Of a stretch of DNA of 6,803 nucleotides, positions 1 through 5,544 are shown piece by piece. The DNA is from Acidobacteriota bacterium (lineage in GTDB: Bacteria > Acidobacteriota > Terriglobia > Terriglobales > Acidobacteriaceae), in NCBI GenBank assembly GCA_021780415.1, contig JAJXYW010000119.1, forward strand, positions 1-6,803. The letters are read 5' to 3'. The notes below the pieces were generated by a model, which saw nothing but the letters and a program-made list of their open reading frames with translations, was not told where the DNA came from and did not search any database. The position numbers and the translations under genes were made by a program. Position 1 is the stretch's first letter. Every line of letters begins with the position of its first letter.

Positions 1-539
1 TCGTTCCCTACATCAAGAACGAAGAAGAGAAGCTCGAAGAGGAAGTCGCCAAGCTCCTCGGCACCGCCTCCACCACCGCCTTCCAGCCCGCCCCCATCGC
101 CGTCTCCGCGCACTGCAACCGCGTCGCGGTCATCGACGGCCACACCGAGTGCGTCAGCATCAAGCTCCGCAAGCCCGCCACCCGCGACCAGATCCTCGCC
201 GCCTGGGCCGACTTCCAGCCCCTCCACGGCAAGGGCCTTAACGGCCTCCACCTCCCCTCCGCGCCGATCTTCCCCGTCGAGTACAACGCCGACGACACAC
301 GCCCGCAGCCTCGCCTCGACCTCATGCGTGGCCACGGCATGACCACCACCGTCGGCCGTCTCCGCCCCTGCGCCCTCTTTGACTGGAAGTTCACCCTGCT
401 CTCCCACAACACCATCCGCGGAGCCGCCGGCGCCGCCATCCTCAACGCAGAGATCCTCGCCGTGCTCGGCAAGCTCGACTTCCGCGATTTTCCCCCCATG
501 AAATTCGGTCAGACCGCAGAAGTGCTGGTGCCCGCATGA
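1..539 (+). CDS. asd: Aspartate-semialdehyde dehydrogenase, C-terminal part (5' truncated by window edge)
   Basis: The enzyme reduces L-aspartyl-4-phosphate to aspartate semialdehyde with NADPH, the second step of lysine, threonine and methionine synthesis, in the cytosol. Reading from base 3, 178 residues precede the TGA at 537-539. Visible motifs are SAHCNRVAVIDGHTE (fragment residues 35-49) and SHNTIRGAAGAAILNAE (134-150). The spaced CNR and DGH elements and the HNTIRGAAG signature are those of the archaeal/fungal-type Asd branch rather than the E. coli type. H47 in DGH is the likely catalytic base. The NADP-binding Rossmann half and the catalytic cysteine lie upstream of the window. The stop overlaps the lysC start in ATGA, implying one operon and translational coupling. 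The family call is secure; the exact subtype rests on motif recognition only. Confidence 0.93.
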   Translation, partial: VPYIKNEEEKLEEEVAKLLGTASTTAFQPAPIAVSAHCNRVAVIDGHTECVSIKLRKPATRDQILAAWADFQPLHGKGLNGLHLPSAPIFPVEYNADDTRPQPRLDLMRGHGMTTTVGRLRPCALFDWKFTLLSHNTIRGAAGAAILNAEILAVLGKLDFRDFPPMKFGQTAEVLVPA

Positions 540-1969
540 GTACACCCCGCAACCACATCGTCGTCATGAAGTTCGGTGGTACCTCGGTCGAGGACGCCAC
601 CGCTATCCTGCGCACCGCCTCGATCGTAGCCGGCCGCCTGCGCAAAGGCCTCAGCCCCATCGTCGTCGTCTCGGCAATGTCGAAGGTCACCGACACACTC
701 CTCGCCGCAGCCGCAGCGGCTGGTCGCAACGCGCGCGAGGACGCACTCAAGCTCTCCGACACCCTGCGCACGCGCCACCTCAACACCGCCGCTGAACTCG
801 TCACCAATCCCGACCGCCTCACATCTCTCCAGCTCAACATCCATCACGAGTTCGACACCCTCGACGATCTCCTCCGCGGCATCTCCGCCGTCGGCGAGCT
901 CACCCCTCGCACCTCCGACAACGTCGTCAGCTTCGGCGAGCGGCTCTCCTCGGTCATCGTCACCGCGGCCTTCGCCGAGCAGTCCATGCCCAGCGCGCAT
1001 ATCGACGCTCGCACCGTCATCCTCACCGACCATCACTACGGCAAGGCCGCGCCCAACGAGCCCGCCATCGAAGCCGCACTCACCGAGCACGTCCTTCCTC
1101 TCGTCGACCTCGGCAAGGTCCCCGTCATGGGCGGCTTCATCGGCTCCTGCGACGGCATCACCACCACCCTCGGCCGCGGCGGCTCAGACTACACCGGAGC
1201 CCTCGTCGGCGGCGGCCTCCACGCCGGCGCCATCGAGATCTGGACCGACGTCAACGGCATCATGACCACCGATCCGCGCATCGTCCCCGAAGCTCTGCGC
1301 GTCAAGACCATCAGCTTCGAAGAGGCCGCCGAGCTGGCCTACTTCGGCGCCAAAGTCCTGCACCCCGCGACGATCCTCCCCGCCGTGCAAAAGAACATCC
1401 CGGTCTTCGTCCTCAACTCCCGCAACGCCGAAAACGAAGGCACCAGGATCACCGCAACGCCACCGCCCTGCGCCAGCCCATTCAAGTCCATCGCCGCAAA
1501 AAAGAAGCTCACCATCATCGACATCGTCGCCAGCCGCATGCTCCTCGCGCACGGCTTCCTCAAGTCCGTCTTTGATGTCTTCGACAAGCATGGCTGCGCC
1601 ATCGACATGGTCTCCACCTCCGAGATCTCCGTATCGGTCACCGTCGATTCCAAGGAAGCTCTCCCCGCCATCTGCGCCGAGCTCAGCAAGATCGCCGACG
1701 TCAAATACGAAGGCAACAAGGCGCTCATCTGCCTGGTTGGCGAAGACATTCGCGGCATCTCCGGCATCTCCGGCCAGGTCTTCTCTTCCATCTCGCACGT
1801 CAACGTCCGCATGATCTCGCAGGGCGCCAGCGAGATCAACATGAGCTTCATGATCAACGAAGAAGACGTGGACGAAGCCCTCCGCTCGCTCCATAAAAAT
1901 TTCTTCGCCAACCCCGATCCCACCATCTTCGACGTCGAAGCCCGCGTCCCCATGATGGACAAAGTCTAG
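536..1969 (+). CDS. lysC: Aspartate kinase with C-terminal ACT domains
   Basis: It phosphorylates L-aspartate with ATP, the committed step into the aspartate amino-acid family. The 477 residues are close to the monofunctional LysC length (about 450). The kinase domain (about 8-300) shows the N-terminal KFGGTSV motif (12-18), FGER (133-136), the GRGGSDYTGA phosphate-binding region (213-222) and WTDVNGIMTTDPR (236-248), followed by a typical FGAKVLHP stretch. Two ACT regulatory domains follow, roughly 325-395 and 397-465, the second containing SQGASEINMSF. These normally bind lysine or threonine for feedback inhibition; which one cannot be told from sequence alone. No homoserine dehydrogenase domain is fused. 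The ATG at 536 sits inside the asd stop (ATGA) and has no clear Shine-Dalgarno of its own, which fits coupling to asd. The start is supported because KFGGTSV lies only 11 residues in. Confidence 0.97.
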   Translation: MSTPRNHIVVMKFGGTSVEDATAILRTASIVAGRLRKGLSPIVVVSAMSKVTDTLLAAAAAAGRNAREDALKLSDTLRTRHLNTAAELVTNPDRLTSLQLNIHHEFDTLDDLLRGISAVGELTPRTSDNVVSFGERLSSVIVTAAFAEQSMPSAHIDARTVILTDHHYGKAAPNEPAIEAALTEHVLPLVDLGKVPVMGGFIGSCDGITTTLGRGGSDYTGALVGGGLHAGAIEIWTDVNGIMTTDPRIVPEALRVKTISFEEAAELAYFGAKVLHPATILPAVQKNIPVFVLNSRNAENEGTRITATPPPCASPFKSIAAKKKLTIIDIVASRMLLAHGFLKSVFDVFDKHGCAIDMVSTSEISVSVTVDSKEALPAICAELSKIADVKYEGNKALICLVGEDIRGISGISGQVFSSISHVNVRMISQGASEINMSFMINEEDVDEALRSLHKNFFANPDPTIFDVEARVPMMDKV

Positions 1970-1998
1970 GCAGTTCTCATACCCGCGCCCGCACAACG

Positions 1999-2032
1999 CT
2001 CGTTATTCTCAGCGCAGCGAAGAGCCCCTGTA
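1999..2032. repeat. Possible degenerate dispersed intergenic repeat
   Basis: The bases CGTTATTCTCAGCGCAGCGA followed by AGAGCCCC resemble a phrase of the form GTCATTCTGAGCGnAGCGAAGAATC that I recall as common between genes in Acidobacteria and some other phyla. Only one copy is visible here and it has several differences, so this is recognition from memory, not a repeat shown within the window. Confidence 0.35.
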
Positions 2033-2132
2033 GCTTGCTCGCAGCGTTAATGCTTCCAGCTCTGCCTGACGATATCCGCACTCATCTGTTGCATCTCTTC
2101 GCGCAGCTCTCCAGCACGCTCGACACAGGGAC

Positions 2133-2138
2133 TAAACT
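2133..2138 (+). promoter_or_regulatory. Candidate -10 element immediately upstream of dapB
   Basis: TAAACT matches TATAAT at four of six positions and ends six bases before the dapB ATG. A transcript from it would begin at or next to the start codon. No purine-rich Shine-Dalgarno lies at the proper distance, although GGGA occurs at 2128-2131. No good -35 is seen about 17 bases upstream (TCCAGC), so the assignment is weak. Confidence 0.25.
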
Positions 2139-2144
2139 AACCTC

Positions 2145-2849
2145 ATGCGCATCCTCGTCCTCGGTGCCGGCAAGACCGGCCAGCTCGTAGCAGAAGTAGC
2201 CGCCGCGCGCGGCCACACCGTTCGCGTCTTTGCCTCCCACGAGAACCACAACGCCGCAGCTCTCACCCCTCCCTTCCTCGAAGGCATCGACGTTGTCATC
2301 GACTTCACCACCCCTGCAGCCGTAGTCCTCAACCTGCGTGTCTGCCTCGCCCACGGCGTCCGCATGGTCATCGGCACCACTGGCTGGTACGACCATCTCT
2401 CCGAGATGCGCGCCCTCGCCACGCGCTACAAAACGGCCCTTCTCTACGGCACCAACTTCTCCATCGGCATGCAATTAATGCTTCAGCTCTCCCGGCAGAT
2501 GGCCACCACCCTCAAGCCCGCCGGCTACACCTTCGCCATCGCCGAGACCCACCACGTCACCAAGCTTGACGCACCCAGCGGCACCGCTCTCACCCTTCGC
2601 GACACCGTCCTCTCCGCCATCGGCAGTAAAGACGACGGCGTCAATACCCAGGTCCCCATCACCGCCAACCGCACCGGCGACACCGAAGGCATCCACACCC
2701 TCATCGCCACCAGCAACTGCGACCGCATCCTTCTCACCCACGAATCCAACTCGCGCCGCCCCTTCGCCGAAGGTGCCGTCCGCGCCGCCGAGTGGCTCTC
2801 CACCCGCACCGGCGTCTACGACTTCCACGAAATCTTCACCGAGCTCTAA
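2145..2849 (+). CDS. dapB: 4-hydroxy-tetrahydrodipicolinate reductase (short form)
   Basis: The enzyme reduces the DapA product to tetrahydrodipicolinate with NAD(P)H, leading to meso-diaminopimelate for peptidoglycan and to lysine. The N-terminal Rossmann glycine loop is G7-A-G-K-T-G12. GTTGW (77-81) and YGTNFSIG (101-108) are family motifs. The signature ETHHVTKLDAPSGTA (134-148) supplies the catalytic histidine pair region (H136-H137) and lysine K140. The C-terminal RPFAEGAVRAAEWL segment is also typical. At 234 residues it is shorter than E. coli DapB (273) but within the range of short forms such as those of Thermotoga and Staphylococcus. The glycine loop has KT where many DapB proteins have RM, which may influence NADH/NADPH preference (inference). 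The ATG directly precedes the Rossmann strand, so the start is well supported. It lies downstream of lysC on the same strand. Confidence 0.95.
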   Translation: MRILVLGAGKTGQLVAEVAAARGHTVRVFASHENHNAAALTPPFLEGIDVVIDFTTPAAVVLNLRVCLAHGVRMVIGTTGWYDHLSEMRALATRYKTALLYGTNFSIGMQLMLQLSRQMATTLKPAGYTFAIAETHHVTKLDAPSGTALTLRDTVLSAIGSKDDGVNTQVPITANRTGDTEGIHTLIATSNCDRILLTHESNSRRPFAEGAVRAAEWLSTRTGVYDFHEIFTEL

Positions 2850-2896
2850 ACCGCGTTCACCCGATCTGCGCGAACTTCCTCCCTCAGCAGGAGCCT

Positions 2897-2940
2897 GTCA
2901 TCTCCACCTCAGGCGCGCACGTGCGCCGCAGTGGAGAGAC
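2897..2940. terminator. Hairpin between convergent dapB and receptor gene; candidate bidirectional terminator
   Basis: The outer arms TCTCCAC (2901-2907) and GTGGAGA (2931-2937) pair perfectly. GTC (2897-2899) and GAC (2938-2940) extend them past a one-base bulge. Inside, GGCGC (2912-2916) pairs with GCGCC (2923-2927) around GCACGT, separated from the outer stem by a 4/3-base internal loop. The core GCGCACGTGCGC (2914-2925) is itself a perfect palindrome. It lies 47 bases after the dapB stop and 27 bases beyond the receptor stop, where a shared terminator is expected. No U-run follows on either strand, so it is not a classical intrinsic terminator. Confidence 0.6.
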
Positions 2941-2967
2941 CTGTAGTGCGTGCCCCCGCGAACCCAG

Positions 2968-4893
2968 CTACCGCCGCCCCAGCACCACCTGCACTCCACC
3001 CACAAACGACCGCCCCTGCATCTGTACCCCCACAATCTCCTGGTACCCCGTATTGCTCAGATTCGTCATCTGCACATACGGCTGCACGCGTGCCTTGTCA
3101 TATACCGCCGACGCATCCCACACCGGCGCAACACCTCTCCCAAACCAGTTCACCACCCGCACTCGCTGCCGCAGCAGCACCCCATTCTTCCACTGCCCAA
3201 TCCAATCCGCCACCGCATTCTGCACCGGGTAATTGAACACATACTCCGACTGCAATCCCTGTAGCGCCTGCTGCGAACCCTCCAGCGTCGTCAACCCCAC
3301 GCGCAACTCCTGCCCGCCCTTCGGCCTCCAGTCCACGCCCGCATCCACGCCTGTAAACCGCACACCGTTCAAATTCTCCGCCTGCCACGGCACCGAAGCA
3401 CTCGCCCGCACATAGTCAATCGCATCGGTCTGGATCGAATGAAACGCCGTCAGCGTCAGCGTCAGCCGCTCGCTCCGGTACCAGTCCGCCCCACCATCGA
3501 AATTCCACGCCGACTCCGGCTTCAAATTCGGATTCCCCACCGTGCTCGGGTCGCTGTAATACAAATCCACATACGTCGGCAGCCTGAATCCCCTCTCCAC
3601 CGACGCTCTCACCTTCACCTTCTTCGCCACCCACAAACTCGCCGCAACCGACGGCGTCGTCACCGCAATTCCGCCGCTGAAAATCTCCTGCCGCACGCCG
3701 CCCGACACCGTCCCCCACCGCTTCCCCTTCAGTTCAAAGTCCGCATATCCCGCTCCCCGATTGCGTCCATGGTCGCCCAGGTTCGTACTCTTGATCTCAT
3801 CCGCATTCGCATCCAGCCCGTAATAAATCGCTGCGCCCTTCCACGGCAGATCGTTACTCCGCCGCAACTCGCCCTGCCAACTGTAGTCGTCATACTGGTT
3901 CTTATAGAACCCAGGATCATTCGCCAGCAGCACAAACAGATCACTGTGCCGCCGGTACGCCAGCACCGCCTCGGTCCGCGGATCGATCTGCTGATTCACT
4001 CCCGCAAACCACTCCTTGGTCCGCTCCCAAGAGTTGTAGTTCCCATAAAACTGGTTCGCCCCAAAGCTCCGGTCGCTCCCTCCCAGCAGCACATCCGAGT
4101 CCCCGGCCACCGAATGAAACCGCGTCTCCGAACTCCCTTCCTCCGACCGATACCCTCGGTCAACCATGAACCCATCCGAAAAATTTCTATCCCCGCCAAT
4201 CACCTCGCTAAACTTCTTCCCGCCCCATGAAGCCACCGCTGCCTGATCATCCTGACCAAAGCTCCCACCCTCCTCGCGCAGCTTCAACTGCGCCCCCCGC
4301 ACCGGCGCGACCGTCACAAAGTCCACCACGCCACTCACCGCATCCGACCCATACAGCGTCGATCCCGCTCCATGCAGCACATTCACACTGCCCACCATCT
4401 CCATCGGAACCGGCAGGTCCAGGTTGAAGTGCGACGTCTCAGCATCATTCACCCTCCACCCATTCAGCAGCACCAGCGTCTGCTCATACGAACTCCCCCA
4501 GATCGACAAATCCGCCTGCACTCCGCCGCCCCCGCGTTCCTCCAGGCTCACCGACGAATCATCCCGCATCACGTCATTCAAATCCGTAAACGCCAGCGGA
4601 TACTGCTGCACCTCCAGCGTCTCGGTCGAGCGCGGCGACTCTTCCTCCGTCAGCGGATCAGGTGTCCCCACCACCACCACCACCGTCGACAGCACCTCCG
4701 GCCGCGATGTGATCGCCGTTTGCTGCTGCGTCTCCGGCCTTTCACTCGTCTCTCCCTGCTGCGCCCTTCCCGCAACAGCCAACGCCAACACCCACGCAAC
4801 CACACACCCCACGCTCTTCACTCGTATCGATAACGTCAAACTCAACGACCTCACCCGTTGAGCCTCAGGCAGCAGCAGAAAATTTTCAAGCAT
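2968..4893 (-). CDS. TonB-dependent outer-membrane receptor (BtuB-like architecture, substrate unknown)
   Basis: This is a probable outer-membrane gated channel importing a scarce ligand with TonB-ExbBD energy. An N-terminal signal peptide has its hydrophobic core in CVVAWVLALAVAG (30-42), with cleavage likely after A41 or A44. A TonB-box-like TVVVVVGTPDP (70-80) follows. The plug domain (about 85-195) contains LVLLNGWRVNDAE (140-152) and GSTLYGSDAVSGVVDFVT (177-194). The rest is a 22-strand-type barrel with family markers RGFRLPTYVDLYY (434-446) and GNPNLKPE (453-460). The 641 residues are similar to BtuB (about 614). There is no N-terminal carboxypeptidase-like or FecR-signalling domain. 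The C-terminus, FVGGVQVVLGRR, lacks the usual final aromatic residue. Substrate cannot be assigned: cobalamin, siderophore or other. The gene diverges from a MarR regulator. The annotated ATG has no Shine-Dalgarno; GTG at 4854 (codon 14), preceded by GAGG, is a credible alternative start. Confidence 0.92.
   Translation of the reverse strand: MLENFLLLPEAQRVRSLSLTLSIRVKSVGCVVAWVLALAVAGRAQQGETSERPETQQQTAITSRPEVLSTVVVVVGTPDPLTEEESPRSTETLEVQQYPLAFTDLNDVMRDDSSVSLEERGGGGVQADLSIWGSSYEQTLVLLNGWRVNDAETSHFNLDLPVPMEMVGSVNVLHGAGSTLYGSDAVSGVVDFVTVAPVRGAQLKLREEGGSFGQDDQAAVASWGGKKFSEVIGGDRNFSDGFMVDRGYRSEEGSSETRFHSVAGDSDVLLGGSDRSFGANQFYGNYNSWERTKEWFAGVNQQIDPRTEAVLAYRRHSDLFVLLANDPGFYKNQYDDYSWQGELRRSNDLPWKGAAIYYGLDANADEIKSTNLGDHGRNRGAGYADFELKGKRWGTVSGGVRQEIFSGGIAVTTPSVAASLWVAKKVKVRASVERGFRLPTYVDLYYSDPSTVGNPNLKPESAWNFDGGADWYRSERLTLTLTAFHSIQTDAIDYVRASASVPWQAENLNGVRFTGVDAGVDWRPKGGQELRVGLTTLEGSQQALQGLQSEYVFNYPVQNAVADWIGQWKNGVLLRQRVRVVNWFGRGVAPVWDASAVYDKARVQPYVQMTNLSNTGYQEIVGVQMQGRSFVGGVQVVLGRR
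4668..4682. repeat. (CCA)5 trinucleotide run in receptor TonB-box region
   Basis: Five perfect CCA units on the + strand read as GTG valine codons in the receptor, making the VVVVV of the TonB-box-like segment (residues 71-75). Changes in copy number would keep frame and only lengthen or shorten the valine run. Confidence 0.8.
4878..4887. promoter_or_regulatory. AT-rich palindrome GAAAATTTTC near receptor start
   Basis: This is a perfect ten-base palindrome. With the ATG start it encodes residues 3-6 of the receptor. With the GTG start at 4854 it would lie in the 5' leader or promoter. It sits in an AT-rich island in otherwise GC-rich DNA and could be part of a regulator site, but no protein binding can be inferred from sequence alone. 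Confidence 0.3.
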
Positions 4894-4947
4894 AGTTTGG
4901 TATCGTCGGAGATAATTGAATGACTAAACCACAACCAAACCCTTATG
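4891..4947. promoter_or_regulatory. Divergent control region between receptor and MarR gene, with dyad symmetry
   Basis: Only 51 bases separate the two ATGs. GTTTGGT (4895-4901) and ACCAAAC (4934-4940) are exact inverted arms 32 bases apart. The relation extends imperfectly to both start codons, CATA-G-TTTGGT against the complement of ACCAAA-CCCT-TATG. A smaller TATC-GTCGGA-GATA dyad (4901-4914) lies between them. MarR proteins usually bind 16-20 base palindromes in such regions and regulate the divergent neighbour. GATAAT (4911-4916) resembles a -10 box but has no partner -35. A promoter and operator must be present for the two genes; the exact elements are inference. Confidence 0.55.
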
Positions 4948-5385
4948 CGAATCAACTCTTTCCTCCAACAAAGTCCCATGTTCTGCATCGCCCTCACAGC
5001 GCGCCGCTTTAACACGCTCACAACCCATCTACTGGAAGCAGACGACCTCAATTTCCTTGAAGCCCTCATCCTCTCCACGCTCTTCTTCGAGTCGCCAGCC
5101 ACAGTCAAGCCTTCGCAACTCGCCGAAACCTTCGGCACCACAAGAGGCAACGTGAGCCATTGCATCTCGTCCTTGGAAGCCAAAGGTTTAGTCCATCGCA
5201 AAATTGATCCCGACGACGCCAGGGCCTATCACCTCACCCTCAAACCCCATGGCAAGAAGACTGCCGTCCGTGTGATTGGCGCTTTGGACAAGGTTCAACG
5301 AGAGTTTGAACATCAGGTCGGCAAGGACGCGCTGCAATCCGCACTCCGCGTAATCCGTTCCCTGGCCGAATCGACACCCGCTTGA
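4945..5385 (+). CDS. MarR-family winged-helix transcriptional regulator
   Basis: This is a cytosolic DNA-binding regulator, expected to act as a dimer and usually relieved by a small ligand or oxidation. The 146 residues match the family length (about 140-150). The N-terminal dimerisation helix includes FCIALTARRFNTLTTHLL. The helix-turn-helix spans about 54-80 (PSQLAETFGTTRGNVSHCISSLEAKG), followed by the wing GLVHRKIDPDDARAYHLTL (81-99), with the family's conserved Asp-x-Arg at D91 and R93. A C-terminal helix (about 104-142) completes the dimer interface. C14 and C73 are the only cysteines; redox sensing is possible but unsupported. No Shine-Dalgarno precedes the ATG at 4945; ATG at 4978 (codon 12) is an alternative that keeps all domains. 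Sampled lines are about 52-57% GC against up to about 73% in lysC. It is divergent from the TonB-dependent receptor, its most likely target. Confidence 0.9.
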   Translation: MRINSFLQQSPMFCIALTARRFNTLTTHLLEADDLNFLEALILSTLFFESPATVKPSQLAETFGTTRGNVSHCISSLEAKGLVHRKIDPDDARAYHLTLKPHGKKTAVRVIGALDKVQREFEHQVGKDALQSALRVIRSLAESTPA

Positions 5386-5544
5386 AGGGGACCAGCCACC
5401 GGGAGGATCGAAAACCGCAGCTCACCATTCGCGCCAGGTTCATGACAGTCCACAGCTTCGCCGAGCTCTTTCATCCAGTGAACTTCGGCCCCGAAATTTG
5501 CAGGACCGCTTGCGAGAATCCATTGCAAACCCTACCCTTGCATC
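5386..5544. other. Non-coding spacer between MarR gene and aminopeptidase
   Basis: The 159 bases have no credible gene. Only weak self-complementarity is seen (AGCT-TCGCCG-AGCT at 5455-5468), with no U-tract, so no terminator for the regulator is called. Near the 3' end, TTGCA-type pentamers recur at 5498, 5510 (TTGCG), 5523 and 5538. Confidence 0.5.
5510..5538 (+). promoter_or_regulatory. Candidate promoter for the aminopeptidase gene
   Basis: TTGCGA (5510-5515, four of six to TTGACA) and TACCCT (5533-5538, matching the TAnnnT core) are separated by 17 bases. Transcription would start about seven bases later, at the ATG of the aminopeptidase, giving a leaderless mRNA. No Shine-Dalgarno is present upstream of that ATG, consistent with this. 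The -10 match is weak. Confidence 0.35.

Larger units (their letters stand above)
1970..2144. other. lysC-dapB spacer
   Basis: The 175 bases between two same-strand lysine genes have no convincing ORF. They contain a CGTTATTCTCAGCGCAGCGA phrase (2001-2020), repeated CGCAGCG (2013-2019 and 2040-2046), and arms AACGCT (1995-2000) and AGCGTT (2043-2048) that could pair around a 42-base interior. A smaller GAGC/GCTC stem (2022-2025 with 2037-2040) lies inside. None has a U-tract, so a terminator is not shown. The spacing suggests dapB may have its own promoter rather than depending only on read-through. Confidence 0.5.

Noticed and set aside
1184..1996. 270-codon open frame on the - strand inside lysC
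   Set aside because: It is antisense to a clear aspartate kinase. Its composition (rich in G, D, V, A, E) is what C-ending codons produce on the opposite strand, and it shows no family motif.
2792..3264. Overlapping + strand frames after dapB (about 100-146 codons)
   Set aside because: They are proline/histidine/threonine-rich, run through the hairpin and opposite the receptor 3' end, and have no motif or ribosome site.
3439..4230. 263-codon open frame on the + strand opposite the receptor
   Set aside because: It is rich in R, P, H and L with no recognisable domain, and lies wholly antisense to the TonB-dependent receptor.
4911..4929. Fur box in the divergent region
   Set aside because: Only the first hexamer GATAAT matches; the following bases TGAATG and ACTAAA do not fit the repeated-hexamer consensus.
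4894..4944. Cobalamin riboswitch upstream of the BtuB-like receptor
   Set aside because: The gap to the divergent gene is only 51 bases, far too short for the aptamer, and no conserved B12-box sequence is seen.
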